Shown piece by piece: positions 21,204 to 32,761 of a stretch of DNA of 64,000 nt. A program made the position numbers and the translations under genes. Below the pieces are notes generated by a model. The model did not search any database, was not told the origin of the DNA, and worked only from the letters and a program-made list of their open reading frames with translations. The stretch's first letter is position 1. Each line of letters begins with the position of its first letter. The stretch is taken from assembly GCA_032622095.1 (NCBI GenBank), contig CP136069.1, forward strand, positions 8,200,036 through 8,264,035, in the 5' to 3' direction. This DNA comes from Siphonodentalium dalli. Its lineage: Eukaryota; Mollusca; Scaphopoda; Gadilida; Siphonodentaliidae.

Positions 21204-21572
21204 CCCTTTACCCAACAAACCGGCCAAAACCGGCCAAATAAAGCTTCAACAGCCTAAAATATCTTCGGTCTGTCTCAATAGAACCATACACATATGGATA
21301 TCATTGGAACCGGCTGATTGACCACATTGTGATGGTTACAGTTATGCCCTGTGCCAATGCATTCTCTTATATATGTGAGTCGACCATAGGTCGCCTCGCA
21401 TATATAAGAGAATGCATTGGCCTTTTTATCATTTTTTCTTACATTCTTTAACAATTTTATAATTTTGAATGTGTTAAGCCAATGCATTCTCTTATATATG
21501 CGAGGCGACCTATGGTCGACTCGCATATATAAGAGAATGCATTGGCACAGGGCCGTTCTGTTGGGTAAAGGG
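21204..21572 (+). mobile_element. TTAA-A MITE
   Basis: TTAA at 21200-21203 and 21573-21576. PALs at 21353-21421 and 21478-21546. Inserted in short tgaagtacattaag-type repeats that continue on both sides (21090-21200, 21620-21690). Confidence 0.9.
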
Positions 21573-21788
21573 TTAAATCTCATGCTTACCATAAATACAT
21601 ATATTAATTGGTTTTATCAATTGTCAGTTTTGAAGTACATTGAAGTAGGGTGGATACTTGCTATAAGTTAAGTCAGTACTCAAGTACACTAAAGAAGTGG
21701 ATATACTTTATATTTTTTATTTAGAAATGGATGTTGATTTGGTTGCAAAAGTGTTCCACACATATAAATGTCAGAACATGCATCCATA

Positions 21789-21979
21789 CAGTAATGCTCT
21801 AAGTAATCGACTCCTTTATAACCACAGCAGAATTATGGGTAACTTTTCAGGGTTTAGTCGGAAATATGGCTCGGGAGAGCTTTCCGATGAATGGCAACAA
21901 GCCATATTTTCGACTAAATCCTAAAAAGTTACCCATAATTCTGCTGTGGTTAAGGAGTCGATTATTTAGAGCATTACTG
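21789..21979. mobile_element. TA-B
   Basis: TA at 21787-21788 and 21980-21981. The left arm lacks the cttgttgccattcatcgg part; the right arm is complete. Confidence 0.9.
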
Positions 21980-22247
21980 TACTTTTTGGAACGTAACAAA
22001 ATCAACATCCATTACTTATATTTACACTCAACCGAGTCAACTGGCAGATTAGAAGAGCATTAAGCGCACATTTCCAATGTTATTCTCATGACTTGATGGA
22101 AGTTACGTCTACACAAAAATGGATGCAAGTTGGGGTCGGCGCTCGACATCATGTGGCGTAATTTCGACCAACCAACGTCCTGCATTCATGTTCCACAACG
22201 CAAATGCATGTGTGAGTTGAAATATTTACATTGGGATAATGTGCATA

Positions 22248-22465
22248 CAGTTTATATACCCTAAATAATCAAATCCTTAACCACAGCAGAATTATGGGTA
22301 ATTATTCAGGATTTAGTCGGAAATATGGCTTGTTGCCATTCATCGGAAAGCTCACACTGAGAGCTTTCTGATAAATGACAACAAGCCATATTTCCGACTA
22401 AATCCTGAAAAATTACCCATAATTCTGCTGAGGTTAAGGGATCAATTATTTAGGGCATTATACTG
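22248..22465. mobile_element. TA-B, nearly full length
   Basis: TA on both sides. The left end is altered (CAGTTTATATACCCTAAATA). Both arms are otherwise complete, with the turn at ggaaagctcacactgagagc. Confidence 0.85.
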
Positions 22466-22482
22466 TAGGACCTATAACCTTT

Positions 22483-23712
22483 ATATTGCTACATGTAGGC
22501 ATGTATGTCTATGTTAAATCCCAGGGCCAGTTAATGCTTGCCCCATATATTGCTACATGTAGGCATTGCATATTGTCCATGTTAAATCACAGGGCCGGCT
22601 ATTGATTGCACCATATATTGCTACATGTAGGCATTGCATATTGTCCATGTTAAATCACAGGGCCGGCTATTGATTGCACGATATATTGCTACATGTAGGC
22701 ATTGCATATTGTCCATGTTAAATCACAGGGCCGGTTATTGATTGCACCATATATTGCTTCATGTAGGCATTGCATATTGTCCATGTTAAATCACAGGGCC
22801 GGCTAATGCTTGCACCATATATTGCTTCATGTAGGCATTGCATATTGTCCATGTTAAATCACAGGGCCGGTTAATGGTTGCACCATATATTGCTACATGT
22901 AGGCATTGCATATTGTCTATGTTAAATCCCAGGGCCAGTTAATGGTTGCACCATATATTGCTACATGTAGGCATTGCATATTGTCTATGTTAAATCCCAG
23001 GGCCGGTTAATGCTTGCACCATATATTGCTACATGTAGGCATTGCATATTGTCCATGTTAAATCACAGGGCCGGTTAATGGTTGCACCATATATTGCTAC
23101 ATGTAGGCATTGCATATTGTCTATGTTAAATCCCAGGGCCGGTTAATGCTTGCACCATATATTGCTACATGTAGGCATTGCATATTGTCCATGTTAAATC
23201 CCAGGGCCGGCTAATGCTTGCACCATATATTGCTACATGTAGGCATTGCATATTGTCCATGTTAAATCCCAGGGCCGGTTAACCCTTTACCCAACAAACC
23301 GGCCAAAACCGGCCAAATAAAGCTTCAACAGCCTAAAATATCTTCGGTCTGTCTCAATAGAACCATACAAATATGGATATCATTGGAACCGGCTCCTTGA
23401 CCACATTGTGATAGTTACAGTTATGCCCTGTGCCAATGCATTCTCTTATATATGCGAGTCGACCATAGGTCGCCTCGCATATATAAGAGAATGCATTGGC
23501 CTAAAAAAAAACGTTTTTTAACACTTTTTACCATTTTTTCTTATATTCTTTAACAATTTTATAATTTTTAATGTATTAAGCCAATGCATTCTCTTATATA
23601 TGCGAGGCGACCTATGGTCGACTCGCATATATAAGAGAATGCATTGGCACAGGGCCCTTCTGTTGGGTAAAGGGTTAATGCTTGCACCATATATTGCTAC
23701 ATGTAGGCCTTA
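22483..23712. repeat. 68-bp satellite, about 12 copies, with an A insertion
   Basis: atattgctacatgtaggcat, tgcatattgtccatgttaaa and tcacagggccggttaatg recur with a 68-bp period from 22483 to 23279. The array continues for about half a unit after the TTAA-A element (23283-23674). Copies fall into types differing at ccggttaatgg/ccggctattgatt. Confidence 0.9.
23283..23674 (+). mobile_element. TTAA-A MITE inserted in the satellite
   Basis: TTAA at 23279-23282 and 23675-23678. Other satellite units have a single TTAA at this place (ccggTTAAtgcttgcacc), so the empty site is visible next to the insertion. PALs at 23432-23500 and 23580-23648. Same 392-bp length as the copy at 271-662. Confidence 0.95.
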
Positions 23713-23992
23713 TCAGTTGAATCAGTACATGTGCTCTCCCAATCAGCGTACCCTATACTGGTTACTGGTGTCTCCCAGCCTATGTACACCAGGTTGTCAT
23801 TAGACTAACAATAATGCTGTGGTGGTTTAATACCAAGCCACTGGCTTTCAATCGACCCATTTCACAGTGTGGGCATACACAGACCACCAGTATGCTTACA
23901 GTATAACTAGGGTACTGCACCTCTGTACTCATGTTAAAAGAAAAGAGCTGGAAAATGGCTCGTTTTGACTTCTTTAGTATATATTGGATATA

Positions 23993-24081
23993 ATGAGTGA
24001 TTGGACTCCGGACCCTGACTGGGAAGCTGAACTGTTTGGTTCTAATGAATGTGTGGATTTAAAAGCTTTGAATGAATGCAG
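23993..24081 (+). CDS. Single exon candidate, product unknown
   Basis: ATG opens MSDWTPDPDWEAELFG followed by SNECVDLKALNEC and ends at AG before GTATGT, a good splice donor. The peptide is acidic, with three tryptophans in the first 10 to 12 codons, and does not look like translated repeat. A possible acceptor (cttctttag) lies at 23968-23976. The 89 bp would leave the next exon in phase 2. I cannot find that exon with confidence: the following 1.2 kb is tandem repeat, and joining to ttacag at about 25455 gives only 17 codons before a stop. Could be the first coding exon of a host gene, a relic, or chance. Confidence 0.3.
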
Positions 24082-24139
24082 GTATGTGCTTGTTAACCTG
24101 TTGTCACATGCCGCTGACTGGTCATTTAATTTCATTGAC

Positions 24140-25320
24140 CTCTTACGTAGGTTTACAATAGGTATGTACACTCCATACCTGACAAGCCTGCCATCACATA
24201 CAATATCACAATGTCGTTGTCAAAATTATTTAACACTTCATTTTATATATATTTTACATTTTACATAAAATGATCCAAATATTTTACCGTGGCTGGTAGC
24301 ATGCCTGCTCATTTTCATGACGCCCACTCGCTTCATAGACACTTGTCATCATTGGTCGAAAGCTTGCAAATCATGGTGTTATATTGTTATTATATTAAAA
24401 CAATAATTAAAGGTGCATACCGGTATAAAGATGTCACAGTTGGGTATATGTGAAATTAATAAAAAATATGAAAAATCATCAAAATTGAGAAAAAGGTCTA
24501 TAAACTTTACTGTTACAGTGCGGGTCATTTTATCAGCAAACAGTTGGTCAAAGTACACACTCCATACCTGACAAGCTACTCATGTACTATATCACATGTC
24601 ATTGTCAAAATTATTTAACTCTTCATATTATATATATTTTACATTTAAAATGATCCAAATATTTATGGTATGCCTCGCTTCATAGACGCTTGTCATCAGT
24701 TAGTTGAAAGCTCGCAAATCATTGTGTTATTGTTATTATATTAAAACAATAATCAAAGGTGCATACCGGTATAAAGATCTTCACAGTTGTCTATATGTGA
24801 AATTAATAAAAAATATGTAAAAATCATCAAAACTGAGAAAAAGGTCTGTAGACATTACTGTTACAGTGCAGGTCATTTTTATCAGCAAATAGTTTCATTG
24901 TGTTGTATTATTATATTAAAACAATAATTAAAGGTGCATACTGGTATAAAGACATTCAAGGTGGGTATATGTGGAAAAAATAATAAATATATAAAATCAT
25001 TAAAACTGAGAAAAAGGTCTGTAGACATTACTGTTACAGTGCAGGTCATTTTATCAGCAAATAGTTTCATTGTGTTATTGTTATTATATTAAAACAATAA
25101 TTAAAGGTGCATACTGGTATAAAGACCTTCACAGTGGGTATATGTGGAAATAATAATACAAATGTAAAATCATTAAAACCAAGAAAAAGATCTGTAGACA
25201 TTACTGTTACAGTGCAGGTCATTTTATCAGCAAACAGTTGGTCCACGCACTCCATATCTGACATGCCCTCACTCTACTGTATCACAAATTGATTGTCAAA
25301 AATTATTTACATATTATATA
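24140..25320. repeat. Higher-order tandem repeat (about 350 and 173 bp)
   Basis: ctccatacctgacaagc and caaaattattta mark a larger unit at about 24170, 24557 and 25250. gttacagtgcaggtcatttt marks a smaller unit at about 24511, 24860, 25033 and 25206, with 172-173 bp between the last three. The smaller unit contains aaacaataattaaaggtgca. Confidence 0.8.
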
Positions 25321-25695
25321 TATAAAAGTGTTTGATGAAAATATTTTTGCGGCTCGCATTCCTTGCTCATTTCATGACACCCAATAATTTTATAGGCCAG
25401 TGCTTGTCGTCTGTTAAAAGATTGCAAAGCATTGTGTTGTATTATTATATTAATAGAGCATTTACAGATGTATTCAGGGTTCCAGACCTCCAGTTACAAC
25501 AACAACAAACAAAATCTAGTTCACCATTGTCTTTGCTCTTTGCTTTGTTTCACTGAGAGAAATGTTGAAAACCAAATATGTCATAAACTAGACATATAAA
25601 TCTCATATACTTCTCCGTCCAAATGTTTTATTTTTATTCACTAAATAATGAGTAAAATAGGTTTCGTAAAATTATCCTGGAATACTAAATACATC
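25321..25695. other. No gene recognised
   Basis: The sequence has no firm ORF or family match. An acceptor-like ttacag at about 25455 is the only point of note. Confidence 0.4.
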
Positions 25696-25699
25696 TTAA

Positions 25700-26031
25700 C
25701 CCTTTACCCAACAGAACGGCCCTGTGCCAATGCATTCTCTTATATATGCGAGTCGACCATGGGTCGCCTCGCATATATAAGAGAATGCATTGGCTTAACA
25801 CATATTAAAAATGATAAAATTGTCATCTTATATATGCGAGGCGACCTATGGTCGACTTGCATATATAAGAGAATGCATTGGCACAGGGCATAACTGTAAC
25901 CATCACAATGTGGTCAATGAACCGGTTCCAATGATATCCATATTTGTATGGTGTTATTGAGACAGACCGAAGATATTTTGGGCTGTTGAAGCTTTATTTG
26001 GGCGTTTTTGGCCGTTTTGTTGGGTAAAGGG
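25700..26031 (-). mobile_element. TTAA-A MITE, second PAL truncated
   Basis: TTAA at 25696-25699 and 26032-26035. The first PAL at 25726-25794 is complete. The second (25825-25882) lacks the first 11 bp of its left arm and most of the spacer. Confidence 0.9.
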
Positions 26032-26228
26032 TTAAATTAACCCTCTCTATACTAAATGGATTCTCCCATTGAGATAAAAAAATATTTGTAATAGTCCGAT
26101 AACCAGATGACAGACAGACGAAAAGCTGATACAAGTGCACAATTATTCATTGGTAGGAAATGTTCAGATAATAAGTTCAATAAACGATCTGTTGTTTTTT
26201 TAACATTTTGTTATGGAACTACCAAACT

Positions 26229-26333
26229 GAGAGCTTTCCGATGAATGGCAACAAGCCATATTTCCGACTAAATCCTGAAAAATTACCCATAATTCCGCTG
26301 TAGTTAAGGAGTCGATTATTTATGGCATTACTG
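26229..26333. mobile_element. TA-B, right arm only
   Basis: gagagctttccgatgaatgg to atggcattactg, followed by TA. Confidence 0.8.
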
Positions 26334-26484
26334 TACAACTTTTAAGCCCTGTGCTAACCATTCATTGCAATTTGACATTCATTTGTGAAGAATGATCAGC
26401 ACAAAATCTTGAATTTTATTTCAATTGAGTATTTGTCACTAAAAACAAACATTCTGAGAGCGGCTAACTATAGTTTTCGATTCA

Positions 26485-26700
26485 CCGACATTGGCCGCTT
26501 CAGCTTGCATCAAATCTGAATGTAGCACGGTAAAATTTCATCGGTGCAGAACGGAGTAGCAAAATGAGCACACCTGCTCGTTGTTGTCTATAGATACCGT
26601 TCATCGGCCACTTCAGCGTCCATCAAATCTGAATGTAGCACTAGCACAGTAAAATTTCATAGGCACAAAAAGGAGCAGCGAAACGAGCCAACCCGCCCCA
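26485..26700. repeat. Two-unit tandem repeat of about 113 bp
   Basis: ggccgcttcagcttgcatca and aatctgaatgtagcac at 26490 recur at about 26602 as ggccacttcagcgtccatca and aatctgaatgtagcac. Confidence 0.75.
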
Positions 26701-27600
26701 CAGGAAATTGTTACGGAGCAGTGTTCCGAGTAACGCAATGAACAAACCCAACGAATTGTGCACGGTGACAACGGCAAAATGATAGTCTTGATTCGTGTCA
26801 TTAAAATGACTAAATGATACTTTTTATACAGTTTGTGAACTCGCCGGCAAACCAGCTCGTTCATAAACTGTTTTCATGCTCGAATCCCAGAATGTACAAC
26901 AAAACAGGCTACGTTTATCTCCTAAATTGCATATCGGTCTCTCCATAACATTTAAAAAAACTTTTTTACTTTAACGGTCAGTAGTTGGAGAATTGGAAAA
27001 CTTGGAGGCTTTTAGTAATTATTATTTCGATATTTAAATTAAAGACATATTATGCACTTGTTCGGGTGTGTGAAACTGATAAGTTAGTATTCATGTGCAA
27101 TGACAACTGGAGGAATGTAGCATTCTACTAACATCACTGAAAATCTTAAGCAAATCGATGGTACCTCTCCATAGAAAACATTGTCTAAACTACGCTAAAT
27201 TGTAAATATTTACTACTCCAATCGGGACGCTTCTATCGGTGATAAACTAACGAACACGATTTCGAGAGTCACTGCATTTAATTAATATATAAGAATGATG
27301 GTGTGTGTTGTCAATTTAGATATAATATTTGTTAATATAACTACTTTGAACAAGATTATTCTACATTTCTATTTGTTCACCCTACTGGAGTGTTTCACAT
27401 CACTTTAAATTATGTGTAGTTTTGTAGCCAAATGATGATTGATAAATTTACAGATCACCGACTCTGTTTATAACAATATAATTATACTTCAAACATCATT
27501 CTAGATGAGCAAAGTCAATCACCTCAAATATATATCTTAGTTAAGTCAATGTTTATCCTAAAGTTAATTTTAACATCAACATAAAGTGTGATGACTTTAG
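26701..27600. other. 900 bp without recognised features
   Basis: AT-rich, no long ORF, no match to the repeat families. This is one of the few apparently repeat-poor stretches in the window. Confidence 0.5.
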
Positions 27601-27602
27601 GT

Positions 27603-27677
27603 CCTGAGTTTAGTTCAGGTGTAACTAAATTAAAAGTATTCCAAGCCTGAGTTTAGTTCAGGTGTAACTAAATTAAT
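27603..27677. repeat. 31-bp unit, two copies
   Basis: cctgagtttagttcaggtgt then aactaaattaa at 27603 and again at 27647. The start resembles the D terminus CCTGAGTTTAG. Confidence 0.7.
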
Positions 27678-27688
27678 TGGTCCCTTAA

Positions 27689-27916
27689 CCCTTTACCCAA
27701 CAAACCGGCCAAAACCGGCCAAATAAAGCTTCAACAGCCTAAAATATCTTCGGTCTGTCTCAATAGAACCATACAAATGTGGATATCATTGGAACCGGCT
27801 CCTTGACCACATTGTGATAGTTACAGTTATGCCCTGTGCCAATGCATTCTCTTATATATGCGAGTCGACCATAGGTCGCCTCGCATATATAAGAGAATGC
27901 ATTGGCCTAAAAAAAT
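27689..27916 (+). mobile_element. TTAA-A MITE, right half lost
   Basis: TTAA at 27685-27688, left end, left arm and first PAL (27838-27906), then broken after cctaaaaaaatcc. Confidence 0.85.
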
Positions 27917-27963
27917 CCTTATTGCGCTTAAGCTCAATTATTTATTAAATGTCAATTTGGCTT

Positions 27964-28013
27964 CCCATATAATTCTGCTGTGGTGAAGGAGTCGATTATT
28001 TAGGGCATTACTG
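27964..28013. mobile_element. TA-B right tip
   Basis: cccatataattctgctgtgg to gggcattactg. Confidence 0.7.
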
Positions 28014-28661
28014 TACATACTGCCATGATCTCAGTTACCTCTTTATATTTACTTTCTGTCTGTTATTCAATTTGTTTATGATAATGAGCAGCAAAGTAAC
28101 TGAAGTATATATGTACTTTTACATAGGTACTTATCCAACTTCAGCGATCACAGTATCTACCAATTGTATCTTTATACTGCTAATTATCAGCTGCAAATGA
28201 AGCTTGGCAGGAGGGATTAGAAATGAGTTCTGTCTCCAGGTTTCATTTACTTACCTTTGGTTACTTGTGCTTTTAGTGGACGCTAGCTCCTGTGGTTGCC
28301 ACTGTATCCACCTCATTTATACATGTACATGACACGTCAACTAGAGAATCCTCAGCTAGAGACTTGTTGCATGTTTGAGAGATTGTCAGATTAGTTTTCA
28401 ATTCAGCCTTAAAGTTGTACTTCACCTCTTGCTTGTCCCAATGGTGATCCAGGTTGTTCTTAAATTGATTAATTTTTTCTGAATATACAACATTTTTCTT
28501 GTAGGTTGTTCCATGTTTCCACTACTCTCTGACTGAATGAATATTTTCTTGTGTTGTAGTTTGATCCCTCTAGATATAGTTTATAATTGTGTCCTCTAGT
28601 TCTTTTGTCAGTATTTCTTGTGTTGTGAGTATGTCTGCAACTTCTTGGTCATATGTGTTAA

Positions 28662-29023
28662 CCCTTTACCCAACAGAACGGCCCTGTGCCAATGCATTCT
28701 CTTATATATGCGAGTCGACACATATTAAAAATGATAAAATTGTCAAAGAATGTAGAAAAATATTATAAAAATTGTTAAAAAATGTAAGAAAAAATTATAA
28801 AATTGTTAAAGAATGTAAGAAAAAATGGTAAAAAGTGTTAGGCCAATGCATTCTCTTATATATGAGAGGCGACCTATGGGCATAACTGTAACCATCACAA
28901 TGTGGTCAATGAACCGGTTCCAATGATATCCATATTTGTATGGTGTTATTGAGACAGACCGAAGATATTTTAGGCTGTTGAAGCTTTATTTGGGCGATTT
29001 TGGGCGTTTTATTGGGTAAATGG
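28662..29023 (-). mobile_element. TTAA-A MITE inside a LINE, both PALs halved
   Basis: TTAA at 28658-28661 and 29024-29027. The first PAL (28688-28719) and the second (28842-28879) have each lost one arm at or near the dyad centre. The right tip is altered to TTGGGTAAATGG. Confidence 0.85.
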
Positions 29024-29031
29024 TTAATTAA

Positions 29032-29120
29032 GAGATTTATCCCACAGGGAGCCTCACACAGATGGAAGCATGCACTGCATAGTGTCGTCTGCTCCAGTCT
29101 ATGTGGGGCTCTATAAAGGG
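29032..29120. mobile_element. TTAA-H element
   Basis: TTAA at 29028-29031 and 29121-29124. It has cccacagggagcctcacaca and gtcgtctgctcc, with tgtggggctc closing the hairpin. Next to it, 29125-29144 holds another A-type right tip (gggtaaaggg) and TTAA, so H probably landed in the end of the A element. Confidence 0.7.
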
Positions 29121-29466
29121 TTAATTACGGTAAAGGGTAAAGGGTTAAAGCTTTTGTAACACTCTATCATGTCACCTCAATGTCTTCTGTATTGGAGTGT
29201 TGGAATTTTAAGTCGCTCCAGTCTTTTGTCATATTCTAGATCTTTTAGCCTTGGTACTAAACCTTTAACATAAACTAGCTGGTGAAATCGGCAGGGATAA
29301 TACTGGTTTACGTCAAAGCATGGTTGCCTTACTATTCTATAGGGGACTTTTAGCGCAAATTACCATCATCTAAAGTCACCAATGAAGGTAATAAAAAGTC
29401 ACAATCATGAAAGTTTATTTGATAGAAAGAATATTTGTGACCCGCCATATCAAATCCAGTCGGAAG

Positions 29467-29853
29467 TCGGGATTTTTTTACCCTGTGCCAATGCATTCTC
29501 TTATATATGCGAGTCGACCATAGGTCGCCTCGCATATATAAGAGAATGCATTGGCCTAACAATTTTTTATCATGTTTTTTAAATAAATGTTTCTTACAAT
29601 TTTTAGGACATAAAATAAAAAAACATCCATTACCCTGCAGGGAGCCCCACACATATATAGAAGCACCTAGAAGAGTGTCGTCTGCTCATGTTTGTCTGGG
29701 GCTCTGTATGGGTGAAATTATAATATTGTTAAAGAATACAAGAACAAATTATTAAAATTGTTAGGCCAATGCATTCTCTTATATATGCGAGGCGACCTAT
29801 GGTCGACTCGCATATATAAGAGAATGCATTGGCACAGGGTAAAAAAATCCCGA
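29467..29853. mobile_element. PAL/H composite with other ends
   Basis: The outer inverted repeat is TCGGGATTTTTTTACCCTG and its complement, instead of an A or C terminus. PALs at 29487-29555 and 29765-29833. Between them lies an H hairpin in reverse orientation (gggagccccacacatatat to gtctggggctctg). No TTAA and no clear target duplication. Confidence 0.7.
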
Positions 29854-29920
29854 CTACACGAGTAGTAATCAAATGTGAAAAATCTATTTTATTTCAATGT
29901 CTACATAATTCAAAAGATTA

Positions 29921-30413
29921 CGAATTCATATGGCCTCGCGACTTTACGAATTCATATGACCTCGCGACTTTACGAATTCATATGACCTCGCGACTTTACG
30001 AATTCATATGACCTCGCGACTTTACGAATTCATATGGCCTCGCGACTTTACGAATTCATATGACCTCGCGACTGTACGAATTCATATAACCTCGCGACTG
30101 TACGAATTCATATGACCTCGCGACTGTACGAATTCATATGACCTCGCGACTTTACGAATTCATATGACCTCGCGACTTTACGAATTCATATGACCTCGCG
30201 ACTTTACGAATTCATATGACCTCGTGACTTTACGAATTCATATGACCTCGCGACTTTACGAATTCATATGACCTCGCGACTTTACGAATTCATATGACCT
30301 CGCGACTTTACGAATTTTTATGACCTCGCCACTTTACGATTTCATATGACCGCGCGACTTTACGAATTCATATGACCTCGCGACTTTACGAATTCATATG
30401 ACCTCGCGACTTT
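29921..30413. repeat. 26-bp satellite, 19 copies
   Basis: CGAATTCATATGACCTCGCG followed by ACTTTA is repeated 19 times without length change. Variants are few (tggcct, actgta, one ttttta). It is more CpG-rich than its surroundings. 26 is not a multiple of 3, so the ORFs crossing it are not coding. Confidence 0.95.
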
Positions 30414-30483
30414 CTAACAGTTCTAACTTTCTCTGAGTGTAAATAAACACAGATCAAACGTGAGTTATATTTATTCCTAGTTT

Positions 30484-31012
30484 GATTGATTGATTGATTT
30501 ATTGCACAAGTCACATAACAGTGAAACAAGCAAAACGTATATACACTATGTACACAACTTTGGATATCACATTCATCATTGTTCATTTCATATACACATC
30601 ATGCATGTTTATATATATACAGCAGTAATTAAATTAGATTACACAATAATAGGCGATAAACTTAACAAGTATGATAATTACATGTGTTCACCCATAACAA
30701 TAAATGATTTCGCTCATATAGAATATGACACCTTAAAGGCACACCTTAGGAATATGCATAGTCTTTTTTATGAGGCTTATGTTTTGAAGAGATAGGAGAC
30801 CATAGAATTTCTCTCTCTAGGGTTCTTCCAAAAGTATTCAGGGATATATTTTTTTCTGATTTCATCCAAATGACTGCATATAATAACTAAATGGTATTTG
30901 TCTCCTAAATATTCTCCACATATGGTGCATAGCCTATCGTCATTATCATTTGGAGATTTCTTTATGATTAGCAGTTTTGAGCTTCAGGAGTAATACACAG
31001 CATATTCTGAGC
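30484..31012 (-). pseudogene. Second LINE 3' end with GATT-type tail
   Basis: The minus strand reads KLLIIKKSPNDNDDRLCTIC, GEYLGDKYHLVIICSHLDE and RKKYIPEYFWKNPRE, then VSYLFKT and a stop at 30779-30777. C..C.......H.....C with this spacing is the C-terminal zinc-binding motif of many CR1/L2-like ORF2 proteins. The 3' untranslated part ends in four GATT repeats at 30484-30499 (on the minus strand AATC repeats), the simple-repeat tail usual for this group. Only the last 70 codons are preserved in frame. Confidence 0.75.
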
Positions 31013-31100
31013 GAAATTTAACATATATGTTTATAATACATCATTATGACCATAACATATTTCTCTTTTCAATATATATAGCATTTTGGATTTATTTGTA
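31012..31100. repeat. Match to the interior of element M
   Basis: catcattatgaccataac and atatatagcat match 34482-34580 within element M (caccattatgaccataat). A relic of another M copy is likely. Confidence 0.55.
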
Positions 31101-31117
31101 TGATAAAATCAATTTAA

Positions 31118-31529
31118 CCCTTTCAGTGCCAGGGGCCGATCTCATCGGCCCTAATTACGCTCGGTAAAATCGGCCCTTTTTTGGGTACCGGTATGCTTAA
31201 GCATGCTATAGCGAATTTAAAAACAAACTGGATAAAACCTTAGGGGCATGTGATAACTCAAAACTGTCACCAAGTATTTGTAGTAATAATTTTGATGCCC
31301 ATGAAAAACGTAAGATTCCCTGGCACTAAACCAACAAAATAAATCTGTTAAAGAATACAAGAAAAAATTATCAAAATTGTAAAAAATAATAACATATGAT
31401 GAAAAATTGTTAGGCCAATGCATTATCTTATATATGCGAGGCGACCTATGGTCGACTCGCATATATAAGAGAATGCATTGGCACAGGGTATATGGGTTGA
31501 TACAAAAATCGGACCTGGCACTGAAAGGG
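31118..31529. mobile_element. TTAA-C element, long left arm
   Basis: TTAA at 31114-31117 and 31530-31533; ends CCCTTTCAGTGCCAGGGG and CCTGGCACTGAAAGGG, the same G/C variant (CAGTGCC) on both sides. One PAL at 31414-31482. The left arm has about 200 bp not seen in other C copies. Confidence 0.9.
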
Positions 31530-31783
31530 TTAATAAAATTGATGAAAAAAGCTCTTATTTTTTGGTGTGTTGAGCTGATAAGTGTATCTCCACAAATAAA
31601 TGAATGGGAATCCATGGCTGATAAGTATAATACACGGCCTAATATCTCCACAAATAAATGAATGGGAATCTATGGGTGTTTCTTTGTCTGTTGTCTGTTT
31701 CTATTATCTGAACATTCCAAAAAAAAAAAAAAGACCATTACAATTTATTCTTTAAAAACTTAATGAAAGAATTTATTCTGGAA

Positions 31784-32207
31784 CAAATTTTAGTGTGTGT
31801 CATTTGCAGAATGAGGTCCCCAGAGTGTGAATTTAGTGACACTATCCCTCATAGCGGGCTAGCTCCACCAAATTCACCCTCTGGGGACCTCATTCTGCTT
31901 AGGCCTCATCTGTTATGGGAGACCTAGACTCAGATTGAAGTTCCCAAATGGTGAATATTGTGATGTACACCCAGTGGGAACATCGATTATGCAATGTGTC
32001 GTCTGCCAATTTGGGGACACAGAGAAACTAAACTAAAAAAGAAATAGAATCTTTGTGAAGAAGTTTCAATAGAAATTTTATAATAAATAAACTTTCCTGA
32101 GAAGATGAGGTCTAAGCAGAATGAAGTCCTCAAGAGGGATAGCGTCACTAAATTCACCCTCTGGGGACCTCATTCTGCAAATGACAGGCACACTATACTC
32201 AGCCTTG
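31784..32207. mobile_element. hAT-D, long form
   Basis: CAAATTTTAGTGTG to ACTCAGCCTTG. Target duplication TTCTGGAA (31776-31783) and TTCCGGAA (32208-32215), 7 of 8. The right hairpin is reduced to one arm. Confidence 0.85.
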
Positions 32208-32258
32208 TTCCGGAATGAATAAACTGCTGTATTACAAATCTAAAAAAGTTGCACTTAA

Positions 32259-32639
32259 CCCTTTACCCAACAGAACGGTCCTGTGCCAATGCATTCTCTT
32301 ATATATGCGAGTCGACCATAAGTCGCCTCGCATATATAAGAGAATGCATTGGCTTAACACATTAAAAATTATAAAATTGTTAAAGAATGTAAGAAAAATG
32401 GTAAAAAAAGATTTTTTTTAGGCCAATGCATTCTCTTATATATGCGAGGCGACCTATGGTCGACTCGCACATATAAGAGAATGCATTGGCACAGGGCATA
32501 ACTGTAACTATCACAATGTGGTCAAGGAGCCGGTTCCAATGATATCCATATGTGTATGGTTCTATTGAGACAGACCGAAGATATTTTAGGCTGTTGAAGC
32601 TTTATTTGGCCGGTTTTGGCCGGTTTGTTGGGTAAAGGG
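32259..32639 (-). mobile_element. TTAA-A MITE
   Basis: TTAA at 32255-32258 and 32640-32643, PALs at 32285-32353 and 32422-32490. Confidence 0.9.
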
Positions 32640-32761
32640 TTAAAACCAAAAGTACAATAATTCTCACCACATTTTTAAAATATGTTAAATTGGCATCTTT
32701 TCAAGTGTTTTCTCCATGGACTCCTTTCTTGAGGAGTTTCTTTGACAAGTTTCTTTGGCTA

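Larger units (their letters stand above)
28273..29270 (-). pseudogene. Non-LTR retrotransposon, 3' end of the pol ORF
   Basis: The minus strand reads LVPRLKDLEYDKRLERLK, IPTLQYRRH, stop, GDMIECYKSF, and beyond the insertion TYDQEVADIL, RTRGHNYKLYLEGS, RKYSFSQRVVETWNNL and INQFKNNLDHHWDKQEVKYN, ending at TAA (28275-28273). This is the typical end of a CR1/L2/jockey-like reverse transcriptase ORF (R.RGH, F..R....WN.LP, FK..LD..W). Defects are a TGA in place of the usual arginine before GDMI, one-base shifts near the aacacaag and gaaaaatg sites, and the TTAA insertions at 28662-29144. Removing the insert with one TTAA restores the frame across the junction. The upstream part of the LINE is missing. 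Confidence 0.8.

Noticed and set aside
22483-23712. CRISPR-like or regulatory array
   Set aside because: 68-bp head-to-tail monomers without spacers; a satellite.
23993-25560. Two-exon gene joining 24081 to about 25456
   Set aside because: The joined frame stops after about 17 codons and the acceptor is weak; only the first exon is kept as a candidate.
29921-30413. CRISPR-like regular repeats
   Set aside because: The units are contiguous with no unique spacers, and the context is eukaryotic; it is a minisatellite.
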